DNA of 64,000 nucleotides from Pontibacter sp. FD36 (GCF_015686655.1 NZ_JADPMP010000011.1:62001-126000); one strand, 5' to 3'. Positions 22,521-31,691 are shown, numbered from the stretch's first letter. Notes: a model not told the origin generated them from the letters alone. Numbers and translations: made by a program.

Positions 22521-22712
22521 TTAAAATTGGTTGTAAAACCAAGACAGCGACGAATCAAAAACGAAATCCATAGCTCCAACTACCAGAGCAAATATTAAAG
22601 ACCCGATCAACACCAATACAGAGCTATTCTGCAGGTCAGAATATGCAGGCCATGAAACTTTGTTTTTCATTTCCTCCACTGTCTCGTCTATGTAGCCTTT
22701 TACTTTGCTCAT
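22521..22712 (-). CDS. secE: Preprotein translocase subunit SecE
   Basis: The ATG at 22712 gives 63 residues: MSKVKGYIDETVEEMKNKVS, the amphipathic helix with the VSWP motif, then one membrane helix (SVLVLIGSLIFALVVGAMDF). A longer frame would run through tRNA-Trp and is rejected. SecE clamps SecY in the inner-membrane translocon. It begins 28 bp behind tRNA-Trp and is followed by nusG. Confidence 0.95.
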   Translation of the reverse strand: MSKVKGYIDETVEEMKNKVSWPAYSDLQNSSVLVLIGSLIFALVVGAMDFVFDSSLSWFYNQF

Positions 22713-22740
22713 CGCCTTCGCTTTAATAGGATTTAAATTG

Positions 22741-22813
22741 CACGGGTGGAGAGACTCGAACTCCCAGCCAATGGTTTTGGAGACCACTACTCTACCAATT
22801 GAGCTACACCCGT
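22741..22813 (-). tRNA. tRNA-Trp (CCA anticodon)
   Basis: A 73-nt cloverleaf: acceptor ACGGGTG pairs with CACCCGT, the discriminator is G, the anticodon loop contains CCA, and the T arm reads GGGAGTTCGAGTCTCTCC. The 3' CCA end is not encoded. It lies between its promoter and secE. Confidence 0.97.
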
Positions 22814-22844
22814 AAAAAAATGCACACCAATTTTAATTGGAGTG

Positions 22845-22875
22845 CAAATTTATTTAAAAGAATATTAAAAACAAA
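22845..22875 (-). promoter_or_regulatory. Promoter of tRNA-Trp-secE-nusG-rplKAJL
   Basis: The minus strand reads TTTG, 19 bp, TAAATTTG, then CAC, an exact consensus. Its TTTG is part of the T-run of the tuf terminator, so terminator and promoter share bases. A start near 22838 leaves about 25 nt before the tRNA. Confidence 0.8.
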
Positions 22876-22906
22876 CCCGTTTCCGAAAAAGATTCCAGAA
22901 ACGGGT
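22866..22906 (-). terminator. Terminator behind tuf
   Basis: ACCCGTTTC and GAAACGGGT pair across a 14-nt loop and are followed by TTGTTTTT on the minus strand. It ends the tRNA-tuf unit just before the tRNA-Trp promoter. Confidence 0.8.
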
Positions 22907-22921
22907 CAGTTTTATATATTA

Positions 22922-24109
22922 TTAGTCAAGGATTTCAGTTACCTGACCGGCACCTACTGTTCTACCACCCTCACGGATAGCGAAACGTAGACCTTTCTCC
23001 ATTGCTACTGCGTTGATCAGGTTTACCTCGATAGTGATGTTATCACCAGGCATAACCATTTCTACGCCTTCTGGCAGCATGATCTCACCAGTAACGTCTG
23101 TCGTTCTGAAGTAGAACTGTGGACGGTACTTGTTGAAGAACGGCGTGTGACGTCCACCTTCTTCTTTAGAAAGAACGTAAACCTCAGCCTTGAACTTCGT
23201 GTGAGGCTTCACAGAACCTGGCTTACAGATAACCATACCACGACGGATATCAGATTTCTCAATACCACGAAGCAACAGACCTACGTTGTCACCAGCTTCA
23301 CCACGGTCAAGGATCTTACGGAACATCTCAACACCAGTAACTACTGACTTAAGGTTCTCAGCACCCATACCCAGGATTTCAACCTGCTCACCAGAGTTGA
23401 TTACACCACGCTCGATACGGCCTGTAGCTACAGTACCACGACCAGTGATTGAGAACACGTCCTCAACTGGCATCAGGAATGGAAGGTCAGTCAAACGAGC
23501 TGGAATCGGAATATAGCTATCAACTGCAGCCATTAATTCTTCGATTGTCTTCACCCACTTCTCGTCGCCGTTCAAGCCACCAAGAGCTGAACCCTGGATA
23601 ACTGGAATGTTGTCGCCGTCGAAGTCGTAGAAAGAAAGAAGCTCACGGATTTCCATCTCAACAAGCTCAAGAAGCTCTGGATCGTCCACCATGTCAACTT
23701 TGTTCATGAATACTACCAGCTGAGGTACACCTACCTGACGAGCAAGAAGGATGTGCTCACGAGTCTGTGGCATTGGACCATCAGTTGCAGCAACCACAAG
23801 GATAGCACCGTCCATCTGGGCAGCACCAGTAACCATGTTCTTCACGTAGTCAGCGTGACCTGGGCAGTCAACGTGAGCATAGTGACGGTTCTCAGTTGCG
23901 TATTCTACGTGAGAAGTATTGATTGTAATACCTCTTTCTTTTTCTTCTGGAGCGTTATCAATAGAAGAGAAGTCGCGAAGTGCAGCAAGACCTTTCTTAG
24001 CCAAAACTGTAGTAATGGCAGCAGTCAAAGTTGTTTTGCCGTGGTCAACGTGACCGATAGTACCGATGTTTACGTGCGGTTTGGAACGGTCAAATGTTTC
24101 TTTAGCCAT
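22922..24109 (-). CDS. tuf: Elongation factor Tu
   Basis: A 395-residue GTPase: G1 is GHVDHGKTT near residue 18, G3 is DCPGHADY, G4 is NKVDM, and the C-terminal barrel ends [16 protein letters not shown]. It delivers aminoacyl-tRNA to the ribosome. It lies behind three tRNA genes read in the same direction, the ancient tRNA-tuf arrangement also known from the E. coli tufB operon. This is the only tuf copy seen in the window. Confidence 0.98.
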   Translation of the reverse strand: MAKETFDRSKPHVNIGTIGHVDHGKTTLTAAITTVLAKKGLAALRDFSSIDNAPEEKERGITINTSHVEYATENRHYAHVDCPGHADYVKNMVTGAAQMDGAILVVAATDGPMPQTREHILLARQVGVPQLVVFMNKVDMVDDPELLELVEMEIRELLSFYDFDGDNIPVIQGSALGGLNGDEKWVKTIEELMAAVDSYIPIPARLTDLPFLMPVEDVFSITGRGTVATGRIERGVINSGEQVEILGMGAENLKSVVTGVEMFRKILDRGEAGDNVGLLLRGIEKSDIRRGMVICKPGSVKPHTKFKAEVYVLSKEEGGRHTPFFNKYRPQFYFRTTDVTGEIMLPEGVEMVMPGDNITIEVNLINAVAMEKGLRFAIREGGRTVGAGQVTEILD

Positions 24110-24178
24110 TGTATGATAATTAAATTAAGGTTAAAACGTTTAAGTATGTTGCGTTAATTATACACGTAACGGACTTTG

Positions 24179-24250
24179 AGCCAACGATGGGAATTGAACC
24201 CACGACCCCTTCCTTACCAAGGAAGTACTCTACCCCTGAGCTACGTCGGC
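24179..24250 (-). tRNA. tRNA-Thr (GGT anticodon)
   Basis: A 72-nt cloverleaf: acceptor GCCGACG with CGTTGGC, discriminator T, anticodon stem ACTTCC with GGAAGG and GGT in the loop, T arm GTGGGTTCAATTCCCAT. CCA is not encoded. It is the last tRNA before tuf. Confidence 0.95.
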
Positions 24251-24362
24251 TTTTGCCATCACTTATCTTAAAAATGAGTTTATACTAAAAAGGAAATCCA
24301 TCTTCATGAAATTCCTTACAAAGCAACCCATAATTGATAAGCAGCACGCCGTTTGCTTATTG

Positions 24363-24435
24363 AGCGGGAGACGAGGGTCGAACTCGCGGCCTATAGCTTG
24401 GAAGGCTATCGCTCTACCAACTGAGCTACTCCCGC
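24363..24435 (-). tRNA. tRNA-Gly (TCC anticodon)
   Basis: A 73-nt cloverleaf: acceptor GCGGGAG with CTCCCGC, discriminator T, anticodon loop CTTCCAA with TCC, T arm GCGAGTTCGACCCTCGT. CCA is not encoded. It is the middle member of the Tyr-Gly-Thr trio. Confidence 0.96.
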
Positions 24436-24475
24436 TTTTAATGAAGCAAACCATTAAATAGCGTGGTCTTAATTG

Positions 24476-24558
24476 TGGGGAGAGCAGGATTCGAACCTGC
24501 GAAGTATCACTACAACGGAGTTACAGTCCGTCCCATTTGGCCGCTCTGGAATCTCCCC
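24476..24558 (-). tRNA. tRNA-Tyr (GTA anticodon)
   Basis: An 83-nt class II tRNA: acceptor GGGGAGA with TCTCCCC, discriminator A, anticodon stem ACGGA with TCCGT around CTGTAAC (GTA), then a long variable arm and T arm GCAGGTTCGAATCCTGC. CCA is not encoded. First gene of the tRNA-tuf unit. Confidence 0.96.
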
Positions 24559-24642
24559 TAATATTCAACCTGGCTGACTTATTCAGCCTTTCCTTAGCAC
24601 TTCAAAACTGTTTTTCAGTCCGCTGTTCGTTCTAAGGAGATG

Positions 24643-24673
24643 CAAAATTAAGCGCTTTTTCTTTCCAGTCAAA
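24643..24673 (-). promoter_or_regulatory. Promoter of the tRNA-Tyr/Gly/Thr-tuf unit
   Basis: The minus strand reads TTTG, exactly 19 bp, TAATTTTG, then CA. This is a full consensus match, fitting a very strong transcription unit. The predicted start is near 24636, about 78 nt before tRNA-Tyr. Confidence 0.8.
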
Positions 24674-24712
24674 TATTCTCTAAAAAATTATTTACTTTTT
24701 TTTCTGGATGCC

Positions 24713-27265
24713 CTACAATGTAACCTGATTGTACAGTTCCAGAAGCCTTTTGTCCTGCTCATTAGCTCTTATTTCTTTAAGCAATTCTACTATCTCCGGA
24801 CGCTCTGAATGCACCATAAGTGTTTGAAAGGCAGCCATGCGCACGTAATACAATCGATGCTCCTGTGCCAATTCTGCCAGCATACCAATTGCCTCGGGGG
24901 TATAGGCTTCCGGGTTTACCGCCATAAATGCGCCGTAGCTCTGCAACAGATAATAAAGACCTACTCCTTTAGCATTTTTCATCTGCTTCATAAACCAATC
25001 ATACTTTCCTGCCCCTCCCTTCACTGCATAGTATGAAGCCAGCGCCAGCACGATCTCCTCGTTTGTCTCCTTTTCAAAACTGGACAGGCGTTGGTTAATG
25101 TCTGGTGCCTCTGTCATGGCATAGCCCAGTATACCTGCGGCTGCCACTTTGTAAGAGTCATCTTCCATTGATTTCTTATATAGTTCGCTATACTCATCAT
25201 CGCCCCATTCAGAAAGCAGCATGATAGCGCCTGCTCTTACTTCCCCTTTTTCATCGCTTTCAGCTATTCGCTTCACAATTGGCTCCAGTGTTTCGGTCTG
25301 CCTTGCTGGTAGACGCCCCGCTACATCCAATGCCATGTTTCGTACAGCCCAGAATTCGTCTTTCAAAGCGCCCTGCAACAGGCTTACCATTTCCTGTTGG
25401 CTTAACTCCTTCTCCAACTCTTCTAATGCCTCAAGTTTTGCAGCCAACCCACCTGCGTTGTTAAACTGAAACTCCAATTCTTCGGCTGTCTTCGCATGCT
25501 CTACAGTACCAAGTAGCTGCTGCTCGCTGTCAAACAGCAAAAGTTGCGGCTCTGCACCCACAGGCAGGTTAAACACCTGGTTTGCTTTTGTGATCTCAAT
25601 ACTATGCTCTGCTTTCTTACCATTTTCCCAAACTGCTACTTTCAGCGGCAACCTATACACTGGCTGGTAGAGCGTATCCTGTTGCTGCCATACCTGAAGC
25701 GTAAGCGCACCGTTCTGATAGGTATGGCTTACTTTAAGCTCCGGATGACCCGCTCGCAGGAACCACTGATCAAAGAACCACATTAAGTCTTCGCCAGTAG
25801 TATCTTCAAAGGCCATGCGCAATTCAGCCACTTCTACATCTGAGAATTTGTTCTGTGTGAGGTAGCGGTTCAGTGAAGCAAAGAACGCTTCGTCTCCCAC
25901 ATACTTGCGAAGCATGTGCAGCACACGACCGCCCTTGGCATAGGAGTGGCTATCGAACATATCTTCCCGGTCCGCATAGCGATAGCGAATCAGCTGTTCA
26001 CGCTTACTTTCGGATTCATCGAGGTACTGCCCCAGTTCGTCCAGGTGATGGAGAGCGGCTTCATCAGCACCGTACTTGTGCTCTGTCCACAGGTATTCAG
26101 AATAGTTGGCGAATGCTTCATTAAGCGGCAGGTTAGCCCACGACTCTGTAGTCACGTAGTTGCCGAACCACTGGTGGAACAGTTCGTGCGCAATGATACC
26201 ATCCCAGTTTTTATCAAGAAGCTCCCGCTCATTCAATTGCAGGTCTTCCATGAAAGTAGAAGCCGACGTGTTTTCCATAGCTCCTGACACGAAGTCGCGC
26301 ACAACCACCTGCGAGTATTTCGACCAAGGGTAATCCACGCCTAGTTTTTTTGAGAAGAACTCAAGCATTTCGGGCGTATTACCAAAGATCTTCTTAGCCG
26401 TTTTCTCATAAGCCGGCTCCACATAGTAGTTCACCTCCAGGTCGCGCCACTTGTCTTTCACTACGGCATACTCTCCAATGGCCATCATGGTCAGGTATGG
26501 CGCGTGAGCCTGTTCCATTTTCCAGTAGTCGGTCTTAGTGCCATTCGGGTTTTTGCGTGAGTAGACGAAGGTGCCGTTGGAGAGTGTGGTGAATTGCTGA
26601 TCCACGGTAATGTACAGCTCCTGCGTCATGCGCTCATTTGGCGAGTCAATGGTTGGGAACCAGGCAGAGTTCGCTTCGGTTTCGCCCTGGGTCCAGATCT
26701 GGCGTGGCTTGTTTGGTTCCTCCCCTTTCGGGTTGATGAAGTAGAGTCCCTTGTCTTCGGTGATGGCATCACTGCCCCCTACTACCAACTCATTTGGCTT
26801 AGCCGTATAATCTATTTCAATGACATACTTGTCATTTCGGGTATACGTTTTGTCCAGGTCAATTGTCAGCTTCATTCCGTCGTAGGTATACTGAAGCTCC
26901 TTCGCGTCAAAACCATTCATCAGGTTCACGCTGTGGATATCAAAACCTTTGGCATCTAATACAAGCTTGTTCTGCGGATAGAAATAAGGTTTGAGGGTGA
27001 GCTCTGCGATGCCATGCAGGTATTGCTTATCCCAGTCAAAACTCACACGCAGTTTGGTGTGCAGCAGGTCGTGCACCCGTGTTTTAGAGGGATTGAAGGC
27101 ATGGTTCTTTGGGGCCCACACAGGAGGCTCGGCAATCTCCAAGGCTGGTTTGCCCGTTACTGGCTCAACTGTAGGAGTCGCCTTCGTTTGTTTGTTCACA
27201 CTGCAGCCGCCTGTAAAAGCCATAGCGGCAGCAAGGCCAACTATGCTCAGAAACCTATGATTCAT
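24713..27265 (-). CDS. M1 family aminopeptidase lipoprotein
   Basis: From the ATG at 27265 the protein has 850 residues and opens with a lipoprotein signal (MNHRFLSIVGLAAAMAFTGG then Cys), so it is probably outer-membrane anchored. The M1 exopeptidase motif is GAMEN, and the zinc site is HELFHQWFGN with the third ligand in NEAFANYSEY. The last ~250 residues form HEAT-like repeats (LQGALKDEFWAVRNMALDV). It removes N-terminal residues from peptides. It stands alone, facing away from the biotin-domain gene. Confidence 0.92.
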   Translation of the reverse strand: MNHRFLSIVGLAAAMAFTGGCSVNKQTKATPTVEPVTGKPALEIAEPPVWAPKNHAFNPSKTRVHDLLHTKLRVSFDWDKQYLHGIAELTLKPYFYPQNKLVLDAKGFDIHSVNLMNGFDAKELQYTYDGMKLTIDLDKTYTRNDKYVIEIDYTAKPNELVVGGSDAITEDKGLYFINPKGEEPNKPRQIWTQGETEANSAWFPTIDSPNERMTQELYITVDQQFTTLSNGTFVYSRKNPNGTKTDYWKMEQAHAPYLTMMAIGEYAVVKDKWRDLEVNYYVEPAYEKTAKKIFGNTPEMLEFFSKKLGVDYPWSKYSQVVVRDFVSGAMENTSASTFMEDLQLNERELLDKNWDGIIAHELFHQWFGNYVTTESWANLPLNEAFANYSEYLWTEHKYGADEAALHHLDELGQYLDESESKREQLIRYRYADREDMFDSHSYAKGGRVLHMLRKYVGDEAFFASLNRYLTQNKFSDVEVAELRMAFEDTTGEDLMWFFDQWFLRAGHPELKVSHTYQNGALTLQVWQQQDTLYQPVYRLPLKVAVWENGKKAEHSIEITKANQVFNLPVGAEPQLLLFDSEQQLLGTVEHAKTAEELEFQFNNAGGLAAKLEALEELEKELSQQEMVSLLQGALKDEFWAVRNMALDVAGRLPARQTETLEPIVKRIAESDEKGEVRAGAIMLLSEWGDDEYSELYKKSMEDDSYKVAAAGILGYAMTEAPDINQRLSSFEKETNEEIVLALASYYAVKGGAGKYDWFMKQMKNAKGVGLYYLLQSYGAFMAVNPEAYTPEAIGMLAELAQEHRLYYVRMAAFQTLMVHSERPEIVELLKEIRANEQDKRLLELYNQVTL

Positions 27266-27352
27266 GATGGAATGTTTTAATTTTGAGCTCAATTTCTAAA
27301 AATACTCTGATAAATCAATTATCTTTAAGCTTCCAAAACCTGATTTAAAAAG

Positions 27353-27850
27353 ATGCTCCAGATAAAAACCGCTAACGACAAGACATGGCAGGTTGATATT
27401 CAAAAAGACGCTATTCTCCTTAATGGATCGCCTTTCAACTGGGACATTTCGCCCCTTGGCCCTAACCGATATCATATCATAAAAGACGACAAGTCGTATA
27501 CCGCAGAGTTGGCAGAAGCTGACTATCAGGCCAAAACATTTACTTTCAAGATAAATGGCATCAAGCAGACCGTGAGCGCGAAAGACCGCTTTGACCTGCT
27601 GCTTGACAAATTAGGTATGAGCAATGCCAATGCCCAGAAAGTGAACGATGTGAAGGCGCCTATGCCAGGGTTGATACTTGAAATAAAAGTGCAGCCCGGA
27701 CAGGAAGTGAAGAAAGGCGACCCTATCATGATATTGGAGGCGATGAAAATGGAAAACATCCTCAAATCTCCTGGAGACGGCGTGGTGAAGGAAATAAAGG
27801 TAGCCGTGAAGCAGAACGTGGAGAAAAATCAGATCCTGATTCAATTTTAA
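27353..27850 (+). CDS. Biotinyl-domain (biotin carboxyl carrier-like) protein
   Basis: A 165-residue protein whose last ~75 residues form a biotin/lipoyl attachment domain: KAPMPGLILEIKVQPGQEV and then the biotinylation motif EAMKMEN, with lysine as the acceptor. The N-terminal half (residues 1-90) resembles the linker region of Bacteroidota carboxylase carrier proteins. It probably carries biotin for an acyl-CoA or pyruvate-type carboxylase encoded elsewhere; no carboxylase gene lies nearby. The substrate cannot be told from this sequence. Confidence 0.88.
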   Translation: MLQIKTANDKTWQVDIQKDAILLNGSPFNWDISPLGPNRYHIIKDDKSYTAELAEADYQAKTFTFKINGIKQTVSAKDRFDLLLDKLGMSNANAQKVNDVKAPMPGLILEIKVQPGQEVKKGDPIMILEAMKMENILKSPGDGVVKEIKVAVKQNVEKNQILIQF

Positions 27851-27935
27851 TTTTTTTTGTGTTGCCGGATGGGCAGCACGTACTGCCTTGCCGCGACATG
27901 AGCACCATAAATGTTAACATTACTATAAAACGACC

Positions 27936-28721
27936 GTGAAGTATAAAAGAATATTGCTGAAGTTAAGCGGCGAAGCGCTAATGGGAGAACAGCAGTACGG
28001 CATTGACTCTGACAGGCTGATGCAGTACTCGCAGGAGATTAAGGAAGTGGCCGCACTTGGCGTTGAGGTAGCAGTAGTGATTGGTGGGGGCAACATCTTT
28101 AGAGGTGTGCAAGCTGAGCAGGTGGGCCTTGACCGTGTACAGGGTGACTACATGGGCATGTTGGCAACTGTCATCAACAGCATGGCATTGCAGAGTGCAC
28201 TCGAAAAACTAGGCGTATATACCCGCTTACTTTCTGGCCTTAACATCCAGCAGGTATGCGAGCCTTACATTCGCCGCCGCGCAGTACGTCACCTTGAAAA
28301 AGGACGTGTCGTTATTTTCGGAGCTGGTACTGGCAACCCCTACTTCACAACCGACTCAGCCGCCAGTCTTCGTGCCATCGAGATTGAAGCGGACGTTGTA
28401 TTGAAGGGCACCCGTGTAGACGGCATTTACTCGGCTGACCCCGAGAAAGACCCGAACGCAATCTTCTACTCGAATATCTCCTTCAAAGACGTGTTCGAGA
28501 AAGGCCTGAACGTAATGGATATGACTGCCTTTACACTCTGCAAGGAAAATGGCTTGCCAATCATTGTATTCGACATGAACACTGGAGGCAACCTGAAGCG
28601 ACTGGTACAGGGCGAGAAAATCGGCACGCTTGTAAGCATGGAAGACCTGGCAGACTCAATAGAAGAAGCCATCGATAATATTCAGGCTTCAGAAGGCGCA
28701 GGCTCAACTGACAAGAATTAG
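27936..28721 (+). CDS. pyrH: UMP kinase
   Basis: A 261-residue protein starting at a GTG ([17 protein letters not shown]) with the amino-acid-kinase fold: [12 protein letters not shown] near residue 50, the nucleotide site [14 protein letters not shown] near 132, and [16 protein letters not shown]. It converts UMP to UDP with ATP for nucleic-acid synthesis. A C-terminal extension of about 20 residues follows the usual end. It lies 53 bp before frr, the common pyrH-frr pair. Confidence 0.97.
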   Translation: MKYKRILLKLSGEALMGEQQYGIDSDRLMQYSQEIKEVAALGVEVAVVIGGGNIFRGVQAEQVGLDRVQGDYMGMLATVINSMALQSALEKLGVYTRLLSGLNIQQVCEPYIRRRAVRHLEKGRVVIFGAGTGNPYFTTDSAASLRAIEIEADVVLKGTRVDGIYSADPEKDPNAIFYSNISFKDVFEKGLNVMDMTAFTLCKENGLPIIVFDMNTGGNLKRLVQGEKIGTLVSMEDLADSIEEAIDNIQASEGAGSTDKN

Positions 28722-28774
28722 TAAATTGCAGTATACATAAGATAACAGAAGAACCTTATTAAGCTAAAATTGAT

Positions 28775-29338
28775 ATGACGGAAGAAATTCAGTTTTACCT
28801 CAGCGAAGCCGAGGAGTCGATGCAAAAATCGGTACAGCATACAAACTCTGAGCTGCTTAAAATCAGAGCTGGCAAAGCCTCTCCTGCCATGGTAGAGGAT
28901 CTGCGCGTAGATTACTATGGCGCTCCAACTCCTATCTCTCAGGTTGCTGGTATCACCACCCCAGACGCACGCACACTCTTGATCAAGCCATGGGAAAAGA
29001 ACATGGTTGCTGAGATTGGCAAAGCCATTAAAAACAGTGATCTAAACCTGAATCCACAGCACGAAGCAGATTCCATCCGTCTGAACATTCCGCCACTGAC
29101 GGAAGAGCGTCGCCGTGACCTGGTGAAGCAAGTGAAGAACGAGACTGAAAACGGAAAGATTGCGATTCGCAACATTCGCAAAGATGTGAACGACTCACTG
29201 CGAAAACTGCAGAAAGAAGGCACCTCAGAAGATGCTGTGCGTGATGCGGAAGCTAAAGTTCAGAAGATGACAGACAGCTACATTGTGAAAATGGACGAGC
29301 TCCTTGCCAAGAAAGAAGCTGAGATCATGACCGTGTAA
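28775..29338 (+). CDS. frr: Ribosome recycling factor
   Basis: A 187-residue protein with ELLKIRAGKASPAMVEDLRV near residue 25 and the C-terminal half of the three-helix bundle PPLTEERRRDLVKQVKNETE. With EF-G it splits the post-termination ribosome. It follows pyrH and ends at a strong bidirectional terminator shared with nadD. Length is typical. Confidence 0.98.
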   Translation: MTEEIQFYLSEAEESMQKSVQHTNSELLKIRAGKASPAMVEDLRVDYYGAPTPISQVAGITTPDARTLLIKPWEKNMVAEIGKAIKNSDLNLNPQHEADSIRLNIPPLTEERRRDLVKQVKNETENGKIAIRNIRKDVNDSLRKLQKEGTSEDAVRDAEAKVQKMTDSYIVKMDELLAKKEAEIMTV

Positions 29339-29357
29339 GCAGCACCATTATACCTTT

Positions 29358-29404
29358 ATAAAAGGAGAAGCCCGCTGAACATTCAGTGGGCTTCTCCTTT
29401 TATA
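29358..29404. terminator. Bidirectional terminator between frr and nadD
   Basis: A roughly 20-bp stem, ATAAAAGGAGAAGCCC-GCTGA with its complement ending CTTCTCCTTTTAT, flanked by A- and T-runs on both sides. It serves the convergent genes frr (+) and nadD (-). Confidence 0.85.
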
Positions 29405-29418
29405 TGCCTATGCATTAT

Positions 29419-29991
29419 TTACAGGTATAGCTTGTGCACCCTGATATACTCTGCCACCTCGTCTGGCACCATATACTTGATTGACTTCTCCTCTTTGATA
29501 CATTTCCGAATAAACGTAGCGGAGATATCCAGCACAGGAGCTTTGATGAAAGTCACATTGGGCATAGCCGGCAATTCGGTGGTAACAGAGCCAGAGCGCG
29601 GGTATACATATACACGGTGATATTCCAGTATACGATCATAGTTCTTCCATTTCGGGAAGAGTGGCAGATTGTCCTCCCCCATGATCAATACAAACTCGTA
29701 GCTTGGGTACTTTTCCTGCAGGTAGGTAAGCGTATCGATGGTATAGCTCGGCTTGGGCATGTTGAACTCGATGTTCGACACACCAAGGCTCGGATTATCA
29801 GCCACGGCCAGCGACACCATGTGCAGTCGGTCAAATTCGTGCAGCAGTGTGTTGCTGGGCTTGAAGGGGTTCTGTGGCGACACCACCAGCCAAACCGTAT
29901 CCAGGTCTGTGTTATTGGCCATGAAATTGGCCAGTATCAGGTGCCCGATGTGGATGGGGTTAAAGGAGCCGAACAGCAGCCCTACTTTCAT
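29419..29991 (-). CDS. nadD: Nicotinate-nucleotide adenylyltransferase
   Basis: A 190-residue nucleotidyltransferase: GSFNPIHIGHL at residues 8-18 is the HxGH motif, and ISATFIRKCI near residue 162 is the second phosphate-binding motif. It makes deamido-NAD from nicotinate mononucleotide and ATP. Its start overlaps the gmk stop by 4 bp, so the two are translationally coupled, downstream of the sigma/anti-sigma genes. Confidence 0.95.
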   Translation of the reverse strand: MKVGLLFGSFNPIHIGHLILANFMANNTDLDTVWLVVSPQNPFKPSNTLLHEFDRLHMVSLAVADNPSLGVSNIEFNMPKPSYTIDTLTYLQEKYPSYEFVLIMGEDNLPLFPKWKNYDRILEYHRVYVYPRSGSVTTELPAMPNVTFIKAPVLDISATFIRKCIKEEKSIKYMVPDEVAEYIRVHKLYL

Positions 29992-30572
29992 ACGATGGCT
30001 GGTTCAGCGTTCAGAAACTCGTTTACCAGTTTTTCTGCCTTAGAGCAAGCTTCCTGCAAGTTGTCGTTTACGATCACCTTGTCAAACTGGTCTTCAAACT
30101 TCATCTCAAACTCTGCCTTGAAGACACGGCTCGAAATGCTGGAAGCAGAGTCGGTGTTGCGGGCCTGCAGGCGCTTAGCCAATTCCTCTATGGAAGGCGG
30201 CTTCACGAAAACCGCCAGTGCTCTGTCTTTGTAAAAATGCTTTATACTCAGTCCCCCTTTTACATCCACGTCCAGTATCACGTGCTTGCCACTTTTCCAG
30301 ATACGTTCTATTTCAGATTTCAAAGTGCCGTAGAAGGCACCTTCATATACCTCTTCCCACTCTACGAATTCGTCTTTAGCGATCTTCTGCTTAAATTCTT
30401 CCGGTGTTATGAAGTAGTAGTCTTTTCCGTTTTCTTCAGTGCGGCCGCGCTTGTCGCGTGTGCAGGCCGAGATAGAGAAGGCAAGTAGTGGGTTTACCTG
30501 CAAGAGGTGCTTTACAATAGTAGTTTTGCCGGCGCCGGAGGGTGCCGAAAAAATGATAATCTTTCCTTGCAT
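29988..30572 (-). CDS. gmk: Guanylate kinase
   Basis: A 194-residue kinase: the P-loop SAPSGAGKTT at residues 9-18, and the GMP-binding part SISACTRDKRGRTEENGKDY with VEWEEVYEGAFYGTLKSEIE. It turns GMP into GDP. It starts only 6 bp behind the zinc anti-sigma gene and overlaps nadD by 4 bp. This suggests a sigma, anti-sigma, gmk, nadD operon. Confidence 0.97.
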   Translation of the reverse strand: MQGKIIIFSAPSGAGKTTIVKHLLQVNPLLAFSISACTRDKRGRTEENGKDYYFITPEEFKQKIAKDEFVEWEEVYEGAFYGTLKSEIERIWKSGKHVILDVDVKGGLSIKHFYKDRALAVFVKPPSIEELAKRLQARNTDSASSISSRVFKAEFEMKFEDQFDKVIVNDNLQEACSKAEKLVNEFLNAEPAIV

Positions 30573-30578
30573 CAGAGG

Positions 30579-30860
30579 TTATACAGTTTCTTGAATTCTG
30601 GCTTTAATGGACAAAGCTAAGCTTTCCGGCACAATTACGCGCTTAAGATGACCACTTACAAGCCCTTTGAGGAGTTTTTGCTTTTGATGGCTTTCGAAGC
30701 AGGGAACGCACTCTTCGATGTGAGTATTAAAGTAGGACTGCTCTTCTGTGGAGGCTTCTCCATCAATCATCAGGTCCAACAACTTGGCAATCTTGTCGCA
30801 TTCTGACTCATGCCCGTCTTCAGAAAGTTTCTGGTGCGCTTCTGTAAATTTCGATTCCAT
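30579..30860 (-). CDS. Zinc-binding anti-sigma factor (RsrA-like)
   Basis: A 93-residue protein without membrane helices. It carries the ZAS motif HIEECVPC plus an upstream cysteine: C21, H47, C51 and C54. These spacings (26, 4, 3) equal those of C11/H37/C41/C44 in Streptomyces RsrA, whose zinc is released when the thiols oxidise, freeing its sigma factor. It sits 25 bp behind an RsrA-partner-like ECF sigma gene. A redox-sensing role is inferred from this spacing. Confidence 0.85.
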   Translation of the reverse strand: MESKFTEAHQKLSEDGHESECDKIAKLLDLMIDGEASTEEQSYFNTHIEECVPCFESHQKQKLLKGLVSGHLKRVIVPESLALSIKARIQETV

Positions 30861-30885
30861 CTTAACTCAAACTCTTTAGGTTATT

Positions 30886-31479
30886 CTAACTGTTATATCC
30901 CATGCTCTTCGCATACTTTTCCAACTTCTCTTTCAAAGAGTTACGGGCACGGTGCAGCCTGGAGCGCACGGTACCTATAGGTATATCCAGAATTTTAGCC
31001 ATTTCCTCGTAGGTGAAGCCCTCGAGATCACACAAAATGATCACGGTTCTGAAGTCGACCGGCAATGCGTTCAGGGCACTGGCCACTTCGTCGCCAATCA
31101 GGTCCTGTACACTTTCGGTGCGCATGTCGGTGGTGGAGGCCACGCCGCCCTCGCCTTCTACGTCGTCCGAATTGTAGTACCCCTCGACCTCACTATAATC
31201 TACCTTGGCAGGCTGTTTGCTCTTTTTCCGGAACTCATTAATGAAAGAGTTCTTCAGGATTCGGAACAGCCAGGCTTTTGCATTAGTTCCTTGTTCAAAG
31301 TAATCGAAAAAGCGGTAGGCCTTCAGGTAAGTTTCCTGTACCAGGTCATTGGCATCATCTTCATCGAGGGTGAGCCTGTAGGCAAAATTGTACAGAGGAT
31401 CCAGCACAGGCAGTAGCTCCGCCTCGAACCGGGCATCTTTTTCCTCTTTACTCAACTGTTTACCTGTTTGCTCGCTCAT
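30886..31479 (-). CDS. ECF RNA polymerase sigma factor (SigR-like)
   Basis: A 197-residue sigma-70 factor: region 2 has YNFAYRLTLDEDDANDLVQE and TYLKAYRFFDYFEQGTNAKA, and region 4 has LEGFTYEEMAKILDIPIGTV then RSRLHRARNSLKE. Region 2 with its GTN-KAW run is of the SigR/RpoE kind whose partners are zinc anti-sigmas. It probably directs a thiol-oxidation or envelope-stress regulon and lies upstream of its anti-sigma, gmk and nadD. Confidence 0.92.
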   Translation of the reverse strand: MSEQTGKQLSKEEKDARFEAELLPVLDPLYNFAYRLTLDEDDANDLVQETYLKAYRFFDYFEQGTNAKAWLFRILKNSFINEFRKKSKQPAKVDYSEVEGYYNSDDVEGEGGVASTTDMRTESVQDLIGDEVASALNALPVDFRTVIILCDLEGFTYEEMAKILDIPIGTVRSRLHRARNSLKEKLEKYAKSMGYNS

Positions 31480-31526
31480 TTGACTTGATTTTGTAATTTA
31501 TAAAGTCGTCATCGCGTAATTATACG

Positions 31527-31534
31527 CAAATATA
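31527..31534 (-). promoter_or_regulatory. Possible -7 element before the ECF sigma gene
   Basis: The minus strand reads TATATTTG, matching TAnnTTTG, 48 bp before the start codon. No good TTTG is found at the right distance upstream, so an additional autoregulated promoter is possible. Confidence 0.4.
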
Positions 31535-31691
31535 GAAATTTTAATTACATACCTTTCTAGCCGCCTTTGGGTTGCACGGGAGCCACATTGGTATGCGCAG
31601 AACAAGCAGCTCATGAGCCGCTCTTATTCCTTTCTTTATTAGAAACATACGGATTTTCAGAACTTTCAGCAGTTCCTGAGCTTTTTTTTCA

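Noticed and set aside
22713-22787. A longer secE start giving 88 residues
   Set aside because: The extra N-terminus is translation of the tRNA-Trp gene; SecE begins at 22712.
24263-24454. A 63-residue frame on the minus strand
   Set aside because: It runs through the tRNA-Gly gene and has no protein signature.
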